Shown here piece by piece: positions 17,512 to 26,860 of a stretch of 64,000 nucleotides of DNA. The notes under the pieces are model-generated. The model was not told where the DNA came from, made no database searches, and was given only the letters and a program-made list of their open reading frames with translations. Each line of letters starts with the position of its first letter. Position 1 is the first letter of the stretch. The DNA is taken from positions 5,020 through 69,019 of the forward strand of contig JALOAT010000014.1 of NCBI GenBank assembly GCA_023228645.1, read 5' to 3'. This DNA comes from Gammaproteobacteria bacterium. GTDB taxonomy: Bacteria; Pseudomonadota; Gammaproteobacteria; Thiohalomonadales; Thiohalomonadaceae. Position numbers and translations under genes: made by a program.

Positions 17512-18981
17512 GTGCGTTACCCCGAGAACAGTCATCCATCCACTCGAATTAACTGGCGACCGAACGCCGTCTGCCCCTTTGAGTCGGCGTGGTCGTATGT
17601 TCACAAGTTCTTGTTTTTGAACGCCCCCACGCGTCAGGAAGCAAAGCGTTTCTTCTTTGGGACCACGTTTGTCACGCGCTGGAACCTTCTGCATTGGCCT
17701 AAGCCACTGACGTCGCAAGCTGTTCGTGCTTTGTCATTGTCGCCTGCGAGACTCGCCTCCATGGTGGGGGGTGGTTTCACCAATGAGCCTTACATGCATT
17801 CTCTTCGATATTGCCCAGAGTGCTTGGCGAATGGCTTTCACTCCACGCTGTTTCATGCTCCTTTTGTCGCCCGCTGTCCTATCCACCACATACCACTCCG
17901 CCTCGGGTGCATCTCGTGCGGCACGCCCGTGCCGCTCGAGTTAACCGCAGGTTCCCTCGCAATACCCTACGGTTGTCCTTCATGTGGGCACATATTCTGG
18001 CCCTTAAGAGATGACGACACATGGCAGCCTGCATTAACGCGGGCGGATATTCGGCTCCTTGGCGCATACCGTCTATGGAAGAGGCGCACGGAAAGAAACA
18101 GCCTCGCCTTAACGCAAATTCGCCCTCCCCAGCCTTGGCGCGAGCAGACATATAGCTCCCCCTCGATAACAGGTTCTGACGAAATTGTTCGTCTCCTTTA
18201 CCGCAGCCCTGAGATTGACGAGCGCCATCTGAGCTACACAGCCAGCAACCATGTCGCAATCCACTTTACCGTGCCACTCGGTGGCCCGTGCCAAATTAGG
18301 CTACCAAGCACGGTCTTTCTCGAGTCGCTTTCTCACACAACTTCGGCCTCTGCTTGGCGCATCGGCAGCGCGCAGATGCTTGTTGGTGTTCACAAGTCCA
18401 TCAGGCGTTTTCTGAAGCGGACTTTTCTAGTTAAACACAGCGAATGCGTTCGCCTTCGACGTGCTATCGATACCATCCCGTGCCCTGTTGCACGAGCATT
18501 CATTGCATGGGACCGTGCATGGTCCTCGTTGATCCCCGATTGGGACCAGTTCGAAAGAGACGGCTTTTTTGATTTAAGAAATGCCGTATCTATTGAGAAG
18601 GATGGCTACATTGGCAGCGAAGGGACGAAAATACTTCTCCGGGAAAGCCTGATCCGGCGGCGTCTTTTTGCCCAAGCCATTTTTGAGACCTTTTTATCCG
18701 CATGGGAGCTGTCTAACGCGCCGATAGTTGCTGTGCGCGGAAACGAGATCGGCTGGCCGGCGATGGTTCTGTCACCGCCCGATAACCATTCACGCGTGAG
18801 CACTCTTTGGTTGTGTCGTCGTGATGCTCATTCGGCTACACGAATCGTTGAAACGGCTAATAAGATAGGCGGGGCGCCACATGCAGCACAGGTCGTGGAA
18901 GAAGCGAAGAGACATATTGAATTTCACAGACGGCTGATGCGCAAGATGCCGCGCGCACAAAGCGAGAGTGACGATTCTTGA
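17512..18981 (+). CDS. TniQ-like zinc-finger protein
   Basis: A 489-residue protein with GTG start. The N-terminal part has the layout of TniQ transposition proteins. A PNAVCPFESAWSYVHKFL helix is followed by RYCPECLANGFHSTLF and CPIHHIPLRLGCISCG. CPSCGHIF follows in turn. The paired CxxC and CxxH ligands should bind zinc. TniQ proteins help target-site selection in Tn7/Tn5053-like transposons and also occur as stand-alone regulators. The C-terminal 300 residues are unfamiliar to me. No transposase (TnsB/TniA) or ATPase (TnsC/TniB) lies nearby. Instead the convergent neighbour, 24 bases away, is a tyrosine recombinase. Codon use is less GC-rich than flanking core genes, suggesting transfer. 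Confidence 0.65.
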   Translation: MRYPENSHPSTRINWRPNAVCPFESAWSYVHKFLFLNAPTRQEAKRFFFGTTFVTRWNLLHWPKPLTSQAVRALSLSPARLASMVGGGFTNEPYMHSLRYCPECLANGFHSTLFHAPFVARCPIHHIPLRLGCISCGTPVPLELTAGSLAIPYGCPSCGHIFWPLRDDDTWQPALTRADIRLLGAYRLWKRRTERNSLALTQIRPPQPWREQTYSSPSITGSDEIVRLLYRSPEIDERHLSYTASNHVAIHFTVPLGGPCQIRLPSTVFLESLSHTTSASAWRIGSAQMLVGVHKSIRRFLKRTFLVKHSECVRLRRAIDTIPCPVARAFIAWDRAWSSLIPDWDQFERDGFFDLRNAVSIEKDGYIGSEGTKILLRESLIRRRLFAQAIFETFLSAWELSNAPIVAVRGNEIGWPAMVLSPPDNHSRVSTLWLCRRDAHSATRIVETANKIGGAPHAAQVVEEAKRHIEFHRRLMRKMPRAQSESDDS

Positions 18982-19005
18982 CGTGTTAGTGCACGTGCGC
19001 GACAT

Positions 19006-20292
19006 CTAACTCTTGTCTTTTAATGATGCAATAACGCGCTGTTTTTCGCGCCTGCCAGGGGAAATATAGAGTTTCACAGTCCGGTAAGAGCCGAAGCGTG
19101 CAAGGTACTGAAGCGCGTTCGGATCGTCAGTTGCCTCTGAAAGGTGCATTACAAAGGTGTGGCGCAACCACTGCATATTTGCCGAACGAAGGCGAAGATC
19201 ACGATGATGATCGCCACGAGCCCTCATGATTTGCGCGGCGTTGGCGAATAATCGCTTGAAGAGGCTATGGACCTGCCTTGTACCAATAGGTTTCTTGCCC
19301 TTTCGCGACAGTACGAGCGGAACATTCTCCCCCTGAAAGGGGAGCGGCGCGAGATTGAGATGGCTGCGATACCGACGCAATGCGTCCATCAAAGGTGCAC
19401 AAACTGGGAGCTCTGCTTCTTCTCCATTTTTCGTTCTCACATACCAAAACCAGCCCTCGGTCCTTTTCTCTATTGAACCCATAGAAAGCAACACTGGCTC
19501 ACAAAGGCGCGCCCCCAAGTAATAATACAAGTTAAGCAGAAAGCGCATGCGTTCATAAGCATCCTGTTCCCACGGAGCACTTCGAGGCATCGCTTCGCAC
19601 GCTTCTTGAATCGCCCGCCATTCTATGTCATCGAAGGCACGCTCTTTCGGAGGAACGTTCTTGGGTCGATTAGCACTCAGTAAGCGTAAATCGGGGTGGG
19701 CGAGCTTGGGTAGAGCCAAGGGATTGCCATGGATACAGTCCACCGTCACCAAGAATTCGAACAAAGAATGCAGAACGTTCAGCGAATACCGAATCCCTTG
19801 CTCAGGTCTGCCGCCCTTGAATGGTCGCCATAAGGGATTTGGTATGACATCAACATCCGGAAAGGTCTCCAGCATCTTTTGAATTTCCGCCCTTTCCTCT
19901 ACGGAGTAACGCGTACTATTCTCCATCTGTTCTGCACGTTTGCGAGGTACTTGGCGAGGGCGAATTGGGCCGCACCACATTTTCGCAGGTAAAGGCTCCT
20001 TGAGAAACTCGTGGTAAGCCTTGAAATCCGCCAGTCGCAGTTCGGTTGGAGACTTTTTTAGGGTAAGCCGCATCCAAAGAAAAAATTTTTCTGTTTCACT
20101 GCGATACGCATCTTGCGTCTTACGTTTCCTCTGACGTTCTATCCATTGCTTAGTCAGTTCAATGGAGTGATCCGGTTCAGGAAAAGCGTTCGTTGCTGGG
20201 CCGCCGCTCAAGCCAAGGGCTAAGGCATGAATGATCAGCGGCAGACCTTCGTCATTTCGCTCTAGTGATTGTTGTCGCATTTCGGTTGGCAT
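19006..20292 (-). CDS. tyrosine recombinase/integrase with altered catalytic His positions
   Basis: A 428-residue protein with a core-binding N-terminal domain (about 50-200) and a C-terminal recombinase fold. The first catalytic Arg is in YYLGARLCEP (near residue 260), a Lys region is RTKNGEEAELP, and the second Arg is in QWLRHTFVMHLSE (near 376). The probable nucleophile Tyr is in VKLYI (near 406). The HxxR motif reads Q-W-L-R and the usual LGH position reads ARF, so both catalytic His positions are replaced. It may still cut DNA weakly, or have become regulatory. Its gene is convergent with the TniQ-like gene, an arrangement I do not recognise from a named element. Confidence 0.75.
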   Translation of the reverse strand: MPTEMRQQSLERNDEGLPLIIHALALGLSGGPATNAFPEPDHSIELTKQWIERQRKRKTQDAYRSETEKFFLWMRLTLKKSPTELRLADFKAYHEFLKEPLPAKMWCGPIRPRQVPRKRAEQMENSTRYSVEERAEIQKMLETFPDVDVIPNPLWRPFKGGRPEQGIRYSLNVLHSLFEFLVTVDCIHGNPLALPKLAHPDLRLLSANRPKNVPPKERAFDDIEWRAIQEACEAMPRSAPWEQDAYERMRFLLNLYYYLGARLCEPVLLSMGSIEKRTEGWFWYVRTKNGEEAELPVCAPLMDALRRYRSHLNLAPLPFQGENVPLVLSRKGKKPIGTRQVHSLFKRLFANAAQIMRARGDHHRDLRLRSANMQWLRHTFVMHLSEATDDPNALQYLARFGSYRTVKLYISPGRREKQRVIASLKDKS

Positions 20293-21100
20293 GCTCAGCT
20301 CAACGGAAGACCCTTGGGAAGTCTTAATTCGCTCTGCATGCCCGGGATGTTAATCCGACGTGTGGCACTATGCTACGGGGCGTTCGTCATGGCAACTAGG
20401 CTTGTTTCCATGCAAAATCTTGCGCCGCGTGGGAGCTCGGGCGCGGCGATAGCCGCACCCCGCAGAACGGCACAATGATCGGCATTCCGCCTTCATGTTT
20501 GTCGTGGACAAGAAGATATTCCTCGCATGATCCAATGACTTATGCCAGCTTGCCATCGGCAGACAGATCGGCATTTTCGCCAATCCATCAGCCATTGAGC
20601 TGCTGCTCCCGGACAAAACAGGACGCTGGCCGCGCTCGCCATAGACTTCAGGAGACGTCCGTAGCATCAGTTGGGCAAGCGGTGCTGTTTTGCTTCGGGG
20701 GAGCATGCAGTTTAACGTGTGGTGAACGCTTATCACTCGAACCGGATTGCGAAAAATCCAAGCATTCGGACGAAATCCTGCGCGAGGCGACGGACAGTTC
20801 GCGGCCGATCCGGCATGACGGGTGCTGCAGCACGAGAGCGTTGGACATGTGGAGGTGCAGCGCCTTATTGAAGAACGCTCATCCCATGGTTTACCCATCA
20901 CGTATTTTGTTCGCTAAAAGCGTACAAAGACACCACCGGCGTAAACCGATTGTTCGAGTTCTCACGCTGCCTACGGTTCGATCCGGCGGCCGCCCCAACG
21001 GACTTTTCCCGTGTGCCGGGGGGAATGCGGATTATGCGCTACTTGCACGAAAGCGCAGTTTCAGATTCCCAGCGCCGCACCAGTCGCAAAGGAGCAGAGC
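20293..21100. other. non-coding or decayed stretch
   Basis: About 800 bases with several open frames on both strands, none with family resemblance or a convincing codon pattern. On the minus strand near 20540-20400 one frame reads SCEEYLLVHDKHEGG followed by MPIIVPFCGVRL, which resembles the end of small hypothetical proteins. It is interrupted by a stop upstream and has no start. This looks like degraded accessory DNA between the recombinase gene and the truncated phosphoesterase. Confidence 0.4.
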
Positions 21101-21256
21101 GTGACCGCCGTTACGGCAGAACGGATTCCTGCATGCTCAGTGGGGCGGAAGCTCTTAGGAACAGCTGGAGAGGCCCTCCGGCATGAAACGCGCGTCATTG
21201 ACACGGCCTCGGAACAGCTCGCCCGCCGCGAGCGACGCCTCGCGATCGCACGCTAG
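21101..21256 (+). CDS. possible small hypothetical protein
   Basis: A 51-codon frame with GTG start and a good ribosome site (AAAGGAGCAGAGC). The product VTAVTAERIPACSVGRKLL... ends in the Arg-rich helix SEQLARRERRLAIAR. It is in the same frame as the phosphoesterase remnant that follows, separated only by the TAG at 21254-21256. I recognise no family; it may be a chance frame or an altered leader of that gene. Confidence 0.3.
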   Translation: MTAVTAERIPACSVGRKLLGTAGEALRHETRVIDTASEQLARRERRLAIAR

Positions 21257-22006
21257 CTCGGGCACTCTCCCCACGGGCCCGGGTGCCCGCTCTTCTTTGC
21301 GCTAAACGCCCGGGCCGCCGATCTCATCGTGATCGCCGGTGACATTGACGTGGCCGACCGCGGCGTCGAGTGGGCGATGGTGGAGTCGTTCGCTGAGGGC
21401 AAGCCCGTTCTCTATGTTCCGGGCAACCACGAGCTCTATGGCACGAGCGCATGCGTAATCGAGGCAATGAAGCGGCGGGCCACGGAGGGTGGGGCCCCAG
21501 TCCACGTGCTGGAGCGCGATGCGTGGGTATGGGGTGGGGTCCGCTTTCTCGGGACCACTTTGTGGAGTGATTTTCGTGCGGGGGGCGATCCGGCACGCGC
21601 AGCCGCCGCCGCACGGACCCAGCTCGCCGATTACGCCCGGATCCGACGCACGGAGGACGATGCGGAGATCTCGTCGGAGGACACTCTGGCGTGGCACCAT
21701 CAGTCGGTCGCCTGGCTCGAGGACGCGCTCCGTCGCCCGTTCGCAGGCCCGACGGTGGTGGTCACCCACCATGCGCCCTCGCGGCGCTCGGCGAATCCGC
21801 ACTACGGACTCGACCCCCTCCTTGGGGCGTTCGTCTCGGATCGGGAGGATCTCACGCGCAGCGTGGCCCTGTGGATCCACGGCCACACCCATGCGGCGGT
21901 CGATTATGTGCTGCCGACTGGTTGTCGCGTCGTGAGCAATCCGTACGGCTATCCCGCGGAACGGATCCCCGGCTACGAGCCCGAGCGGATCGTCATGGTC
22001 GGGTGA
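21257..22006 (+). pseudogene. calcineurin-like metallophosphoesterase, N-terminus lost
   Basis: The frame contains most of a small metallophosphoesterase: DLIVIAGDIDVADRGVEW (second metal motif GDI), VLYVPGNHELYG (GNHE), VVVTHHAPSRRS (H) and LWIHGHTHAAVDY (GHTH). The first motif, the DxH strand at the very N-terminus (usually ...SDLHLEF), is missing: upstream of LFFALNARAADL the frame meets TAG at 21254. The earliest start is the GTG at 21329, inside the second strand. Without the first Asp and His the di-metal site would be incomplete. Its GC content is high, unlike the upstream AT-richer debris. Confidence 0.7.
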
Positions 22007-22050
22007 GCGCGATCGCGTGTCGGTCCCGCGCACGCAGGTTCGCGCGCCAT

Positions 22051-22365
22051 TTAATCCCTCCAATTTCGCGATACGCGCTTGTCCCGCTTCACGCGCACGT
22101 CCAGCACCTCGCCGTTGCGCGGGTCCAGATAGAGCTTGACCCTTTCACCGTCAGCGTTAAACGCCTTGATTTCGTAGCCGTCCTTTTCGAGCTCGATTTC
22201 GTCGATGTCGCTGTAGCCCGCGGCTACAACCTTTTCGTAGATTGCGGGGATGGTCAGCCACGTGTCGGTACGATTCGAAGTCTGCGGAACGACATTGCCT
22301 GCGAAGCTGGTGCCGGTGAAAACAGCCGTGCCGAGAATGATGGCGAGAATGGATGACTTCTTCAT
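22051..22365 (-). CDS. exported PepSY-domain protein
   Basis: A 104-residue periplasmic protein: signal peptide MKKSSILAIILGTAVFTGTSFA, then a single PepSY domain (TWLTIPAIYEKVVAAGYSDIDEIELEKDGYEIKAF and LYLDPRNGEVLDVRV). Small PepSY proteins sit near metal-responsive two-component systems and are often induced by metal or envelope stress. Proposed roles are peptidase inhibition or ligand binding. It faces the CopS-like gene across an 830-base gap and may mark the start of the metal island. The ATG at 22365 is preceded by GGAGAGTCC. Confidence 0.85.
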   Translation of the reverse strand: MKKSSILAIILGTAVFTGTSFAGNVVPQTSNRTDTWLTIPAIYEKVVAAGYSDIDEIELEKDGYEIKAFNADGERVKLYLDPRNGEVLDVRVKRDKRVSRNWRD

Positions 22366-23193
22366 AATGGACTCTCCGTCGAGTTTCGTGAGGGGGGCTC
22401 AGCAACCACCGTGGGCCACAGTGTGCAGTTGCGCGCTGAATTCAGCCTGAACGCACTTTTCATCTGTGATTCAGGAAGAACGCGATACAACGCCCTGTTG
22501 CGATGACACTGCCATTCCTGCTGCCAACGTGCCGACGGAGACCGAATACGCAGTGGATTCACTAGCAAGCATCTATACCCGCTGCCGTTCGCAGCCCAAC
22601 ACAGTCAGTCGGAGACATCCGGCGGCTGGCCCGTTCGCGATCCTTTTGCCACATGCCTCCTTCTATACTTGGCTGCGGAGGAACCCCCAATACTTTCGCT
22701 ATAGAGTTCGTGAAGCGCTGGCTCTCTCGTCGGTACTCACTCGCAGGCTCCGGTGGCTTGAAGCGTTACCGGACCACGCTCGTAGCACCCGGTGGATGAG
22801 GTATTCCAAGGGCTCACGGATCTCCGGCCCAACAGTGGCGGAGCTTTGCCCACCCGAAACATCAAGGTCTGGCGTCTATTCCTGTGGTTTGCACAGTTGC
22901 CCCCTTATCCCGGGTTAAGCGCTAGGCAAGATGCGATCGATCTTGGGCGTGGTAAGCGGATGTAGGTGCGCGGGCGAAGAGTCGATAAGAAGTGCCGGAA
23001 TCCTAGGATCCCTCGCCGACTTACAAAGTGCTAACCGCTTCAAGTCGGAAGCGGTTCCTCAAGTTTGCAGTCCCAAGTTTTCCTCTCAACCCGCCGGGAC
23101 GCCCGGGCCACCGCAGATTGCAGAGAGCGCGAGGATGCAAGCTGCAACACTTCGGCCTACCGAATTGTCGGTAGCGCGCGGATGCCGCCAGCG
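22366..23193. other. poorly coding stretch between PepSY and CopS-like genes
   Basis: About 830 bases. The first 100 form the promoter side of the PepSY gene and include the small palindrome TTCAG-C-CTGAA near 22440. A plus-strand frame 22466-22918 (150 codons) is open but its product has no recognisable family and its end looks out of frame (PLIPG). A shift by one base near 22830 would give a more protein-like tail. I see no credible gene. Confidence 0.35.
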
Positions 23194-24576
23194 TCAGGCG
23201 GCAGGGAGGAACGTGGTGAATGTCGTTCTCGGTGCGGACGAGGTTGCATGAATTTCACCGCCGTGCGCCGTCACAATAGAGCGGGCAATCGCGAGGCCGA
23301 GGCCGGTGTGTTCTGAAGAGCCATGGCGCGAAGGATCTGCGCGATAGAAGCGGTCAAAAATGCGCGTCAACCGGGTTGCAGGGATCTCCGGGCCGGTATT
23401 GGCGATGTCGAGCCGAATAGTCTTCGGCTTCGCGGCTGCTGTGATGGTCACATCAATAGTCGTGCCACTCTGGGCGTGCCGAACGGCATTCGAGACAAGA
23501 TTGGCAACCAGTCGCTCCAGTAAACCGCGGTCCCCCAGCACCTCACTGGTGCCGCTGATCGCGAACCGCACCTTCTTCTCCTCAGCAAGCACGCTGTAAT
23601 ACTCGATCACCCGTTCGATAGTCTCCCGCAGGTCATGCGGTTCGGCGCGAACGGCGATGAGACCCTTGTCGGCCTTCGCCATGAAGAGCATGTCCCCGAT
23701 GATCCGGGACATGCGATCGAACTCTTCCAGACTGGATGCAAGCAGATCCTCGTAATCGCGTCGCTCCCGCGGTTTTCCCAGGGCGACCTGCGTCTGGGTC
23801 ACGAGATTGCTGAGCGGCGTGCGCAGTTCGTGGGCAAGATCCGCCGAGAAATCGGACAGGCGCTGGAAGTCCTGTGCCAGTCGGTCAAGCATCCCGTTGA
23901 ACGCCTGTACCAGCTCGCGCAGTTCCACCGGAACGGTGCCTACATCGATGCGCGAATTGAGCTGGTTTGCGCTGATGGACTGGGCCTTCTCCGCAATCGC
24001 GCGCACTGGGCGCAGGCTCCAGCGTGCGATGCCCGCGCCGAGTCCTCCGAGGGCCAGCACCCCGATGACGATCGCCGTCCAAAACTGCCGGCGAAGCTCG
24101 GCAATGAAGTGTTCGTGCTCGTGGCTGTCCTTGGTCGCCGCTACCCGCAGGAGCGGGGCGCCCGCCATGGCGTTAGGGCCGGCCGTGACGACCACGCGGC
24201 GCACGGGCGCGAAGACGATGCGGGTTTCCAGGCGATCCCCCGCAGAACGGGCCTCGGCCCGCAAGGCATCCAGCAGCGGGCGATCCCCCGCTGAGACGAA
24301 GAGATCGCGCCCATCGGCATCGGTGACCACCATCGCTAAGCCGGGGTGGCCCAAGAGGGCGCGTGAGAGTTCTTCGGCGCCGGCACTGGGGGAGTTTGAC
24401 GCGAGTGCGAACGCCCGATGGGCTATCTCGATCTTGCCGCGCAATTCGGCCGCATCCAGGACATCGAAGTGGTGGCCGACGGCACGTTCGAAATAGAGAC
24501 CGAAGGCGGTGAAGACGACGACGACAGCTACAGCGAACAACAGACTGAGCCGCAGTGCAATGGAGGGACGTCTCAT
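23194..24576 (-). CDS. copS: heavy-metal sensor histidine kinase (CopS/CusS-like)
   Basis: A 460-residue membrane kinase. Helix one (about 10-30), a periplasmic sensor loop of about 130 residues, helix two (about 165-185), HAMP ([15 protein letters not shown]), the H-box [16 protein letters not shown], and the HATPase with [11 protein letters not shown] and [14 protein letters not shown]. This is the CusS/CopS/IrlS pattern, in which the periplasmic loop binds Cu(I)/Ag(I). The sensor loop has a DSHEHEHF segment next to helix two that could bind metal. The start ATG overlaps the stop of the regulator gene by four bases (ATGA), so the two are translationally coupled. Confidence 0.9.
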   Translation of the reverse strand: MRRPSIALRLSLLFAVAVVVVFTAFGLYFERAVGHHFDVLDAAELRGKIEIAHRAFALASNSPSAGAEELSRALLGHPGLAMVVTDADGRDLFVSAGDRPLLDALRAEARSAGDRLETRIVFAPVRRVVVTAGPNAMAGAPLLRVAATKDSHEHEHFIAELRRQFWTAIVIGVLALGGLGAGIARWSLRPVRAIAEKAQSISANQLNSRIDVGTVPVELRELVQAFNGMLDRLAQDFQRLSDFSADLAHELRTPLSNLVTQTQVALGKPRERRDYEDLLASSLEEFDRMSRIIGDMLFMAKADKGLIAVRAEPHDLRETIERVIEYYSVLAEEKKVRFAISGTSEVLGDRGLLERLVANLVSNAVRHAQSGTTIDVTITAAAKPKTIRLDIANTGPEIPATRLTRIFDRFYRADPSRHGSSEHTGLGLAIARSIVTAHGGEIHATSSAPRTTFTTFLPAA

Positions 24577-25253
24577 GAAGCGCCGCGCGCCTCCAGCACG
24601 TAACCCATCCCGCGCACGGTCTGGATCAGCTTGGGTTCGAAACCATCGTCGATCTTCGCGCGCAGGCGACGAATGGCCACCTCGACCACATTGGTGTCGC
24701 TGTCGAAGTTCATGTCCCACACCTGCGAAGCGATATAGCTGCGCGAGAGCACCTCGCCGGCGCGCCGCAGAAACAACTCCAGGAGCGCGAACTCCTTGGC
24801 GGTGAGTTCGATGCGCCGGCCGCTACGCGTGGCGCGGCGGCGCAGCAGGTCAAGTTCGAGATCGGCCAATTGAAGCGATTCGGGTTCCCGCGCGCGCCCG
24901 CGGCGGAGCAGGGTACGGGCGCGCGCGAGCAGTTCGGCAAAGGCGAAGGGTTTCACCAAGTAATCGTCCGCCCCCAGTTCCAGTCCCTTCACCCGGTCGG
25001 AGACCTGGTCCCGCGCCGTGAGGAACAGGACCGGCTCCTGGTGTCCGGCGGCGCGCAGTGATTGCAGAATGGCCCAACCATCAAGCCCCGGGAGCATCAC
25101 ATCGAGAATGATAAGGTCATAGCTGCCGCTCAAAGCGCGGTGCTGGCCGTCGATGCCGTGGGCGGCAAGGTCGACGACAAATCCAGCTTCCTGCAACCCC
25201 TGATTCAGGTAAGCGCCGGTCTTGGGCTCGTCTTCCACGATCAGGATCTTCAT
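24573..25253 (-). CDS. copR: OmpR-family copper response regulator (CopR/CusR-like)
   Basis: A 226-residue regulator: receiver domain with EDE near the N-terminus, phospho-acceptor Asp in [14 protein letters not shown] and Lys in YLVKPFAF, followed by a winged-helix DNA-binding domain ([48 protein letters not shown]). CusR/CopR proteins activate copper efflux operons. ATG 25253 begins [10 protein letters not shown]; a GTG six bases upstream is possible. It is divergent from the TolC-oxidase operon, with a palindrome between them (25325-25338) that is the expected operator. Confidence 0.92.
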   Translation of the reverse strand: MKILIVEDEPKTGAYLNQGLQEAGFVVDLAAHGIDGQHRALSGSYDLIILDVMLPGLDGWAILQSLRAAGHQEPVLFLTARDQVSDRVKGLELGADDYLVKPFAFAELLARARTLLRRGRAREPESLQLADLELDLLRRRATRSGRRIELTAKEFALLELFLRRAGEVLSRSYIASQVWDMNFDSDTNVVEVAIRRLRAKIDDGFEPKLIQTVRGMGYVLEARGAS

Positions 25254-25324
25254 CGTCACCGCCTCGCCTTCGTTTCCCCCGCGAGACCCATTGTACGAAG
25301 GGCGAAGGGGTCCTGACCCAAAGC

Positions 25325-25338
25325 TTACAAACTTGTAA
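25325..25338. promoter_or_regulatory. candidate CopR operator, TTACAA-AC-TTGTAA
   Basis: A perfect 6+6 palindrome with a 2-base spacer, in the 194-base divergent gap between the CopR-like gene and the TolC operon. It has the size and symmetry of sites for OmpR-family metal regulators (the E. coli CusR box is ACAA-NN-TTGT in its core, which is present here exactly). It lies 71 bases from the copR start and 109 from the tolC start, so it could control both directions. Confidence 0.7.
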
Positions 25339-25447
25339 TCCGCCCGTCAGCTTCCCGTCGGGATTGCCTGCCCATACTCCCCAGCGTGTCCTGCAGTTTG
25401 GCTGCGGAACGAAGCCCGACAACCAAGAACATTCGAGCGGCGTGAGC

Positions 25448-26845
25448 ATGGCAAAACCCAAGCATCCCCTGAGAATTCCCCTGGCGGCCACCGGCCTTCT
25501 GGCCCTCTCGGGGTGTGCCAGTCTGACCGCCGATCATGGTTTTGCCGAAGTGGCCGAGACTGCTCAGGCCCGTACCGGCTACGAGGCCCGCTGGACACCC
25601 GATGAAGGCGCACGCGCGGCAGTCCGTGCCGAGGTGGAGCGGCTGCTCGCCCCGCCCCTCGACATGGACAGCGCGGTCCGTGTCGCCCTGCTGAACAACC
25701 CCGGCCTGCAGGCGTCCTACGCGGAACTGGGGATTGCAGAGGCCGATCTCGTCCAGGCGGGCCGCCTGCGCAACCCGGGCTTTTCCTACGCCCAACTCAG
25801 CGCCGAAGGAGAAGGGGGCGTCAGCATCGAGCGGTCCGTGACCTTCGACTTCCTGGGCCTCCTGACCATGCCCGTTGCTTCCAAGATCGAGAAGAAGCGC
25901 TTCGCGCAAACCAAGCTGCGGGTAGCGGATGACATCGTTCGGGTAGCGACCGACGCGAGACGCGCCTTCGTGTCGGCGGTCGCCGCGCAGGAGACGGCGC
26001 GTTACCTGGCGAATGCGCAGGAAGCCGTAGCAGCGAGTCGCGAGCTCGCCGAGCGCATGGCGCGGGCGGGAAACATCAGTCAACTGGATCTCCTGCGCGA
26101 GAGGGCCTTCTACGGCGAGGTGAGCGCCGAACTGGCACAGGCCCGTCAAATCGCGCTGGCCGAACGGGAAAATCTCGTGCGGATCCTCGGACTCGCGAAG
26201 CAGGAACCGATGAAGCTTTCCGAGCGTCTGCCGGAACTTCCGAAACAGGTGGATGAGATCCGAGATGTCGAGGAACTGGCTCTCACGCGCCGCTTCGACG
26301 TGGCGGCGGGTAAGCGCGAGATCGAATCGCTCGCTTCATCCCTCGGGCTCACCAAGGCCACCCGTTTCGTCAACGTCCTGGAGGTGGGCTACCTCAGCAA
26401 TACCAACGCAGACGGTCCCAACGAGACCGGTTACGAGATCACTTTGGAACTGCCCCTGTTTGACTGGGGCAGTGCGCGGGTGGCGAAGGCGGAGGCGATC
26501 TACATGCAAGCCTTCAACCGGGTGACCGAATTGGCGATCCATGCCCGTTCCGAGGTGCGCGAGACCTACGCCGCCTACAAGAGCGGCTATGACTTGGCGC
26601 GCTATTACCGGGACGAAGTCGTCCCCGTGCGCCGAAAGATCGCCGAAGAGAACGTGCTGCGCTACAACGGCATGCTCATCGGGCCTTTCGACCTGCTCAT
26701 CGATGCCCGCGATCAGATCGCCACCGAGATCCGCTATGTGGAAGCGGTGCGCGATTTTTGGTTGGCCGAGGCGGCGCTCGCTCAGGCGGTGGGTGGTCGC
26801 GCAGGGGTCCTGAACAACACGCCGGCGAAGGCCGCCACGGAATAA
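25448..26845 (+). CDS. TolC-family outer-membrane factor (lipoprotein)
   Basis: A 465-residue outer-membrane efflux protein. The signal peptide ends in a lipobox, LSGC, with Cys 23 as the lipidated residue. The long alpha-helical hairpins follow (MDSAVRVALLNNPGLQASYAELGIAEADLVQAG; DARRAFVSAVAAQETARYLANAQEA; and their repeat in the second half). TolC-type channels connect inner-membrane pumps to the outside. No RND pump or membrane-fusion protein is encoded in this window. It is the first gene of a copper operon with the oxidase 15 bases downstream. ATG 25448 is chosen because it begins the signal peptide. Confidence 0.9.
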   Translation: MAKPKHPLRIPLAATGLLALSGCASLTADHGFAEVAETAQARTGYEARWTPDEGARAAVRAEVERLLAPPLDMDSAVRVALLNNPGLQASYAELGIAEADLVQAGRLRNPGFSYAQLSAEGEGGVSIERSVTFDFLGLLTMPVASKIEKKRFAQTKLRVADDIVRVATDARRAFVSAVAAQETARYLANAQEAVAASRELAERMARAGNISQLDLLRERAFYGEVSAELAQARQIALAERENLVRILGLAKQEPMKLSERLPELPKQVDEIRDVEELALTRRFDVAAGKREIESLASSLGLTKATRFVNVLEVGYLSNTNADGPNETGYEITLELPLFDWGSARVAKAEAIYMQAFNRVTELAIHARSEVRETYAAYKSGYDLARYYRDEVVPVRRKIAEENVLRYNGMLIGPFDLLIDARDQIATEIRYVEAVRDFWLAEAALAQAVGGRAGVLNNTPAKAATE

Positions 26846-26860
26846 GAGTGAGAAGAGACC

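Noticed and set aside
22466..22918. A 150-codon plus-strand frame
   Set aside because: No recognisable family, weak start context and a tail that looks out of frame; reported only as part of a non-coding stretch.
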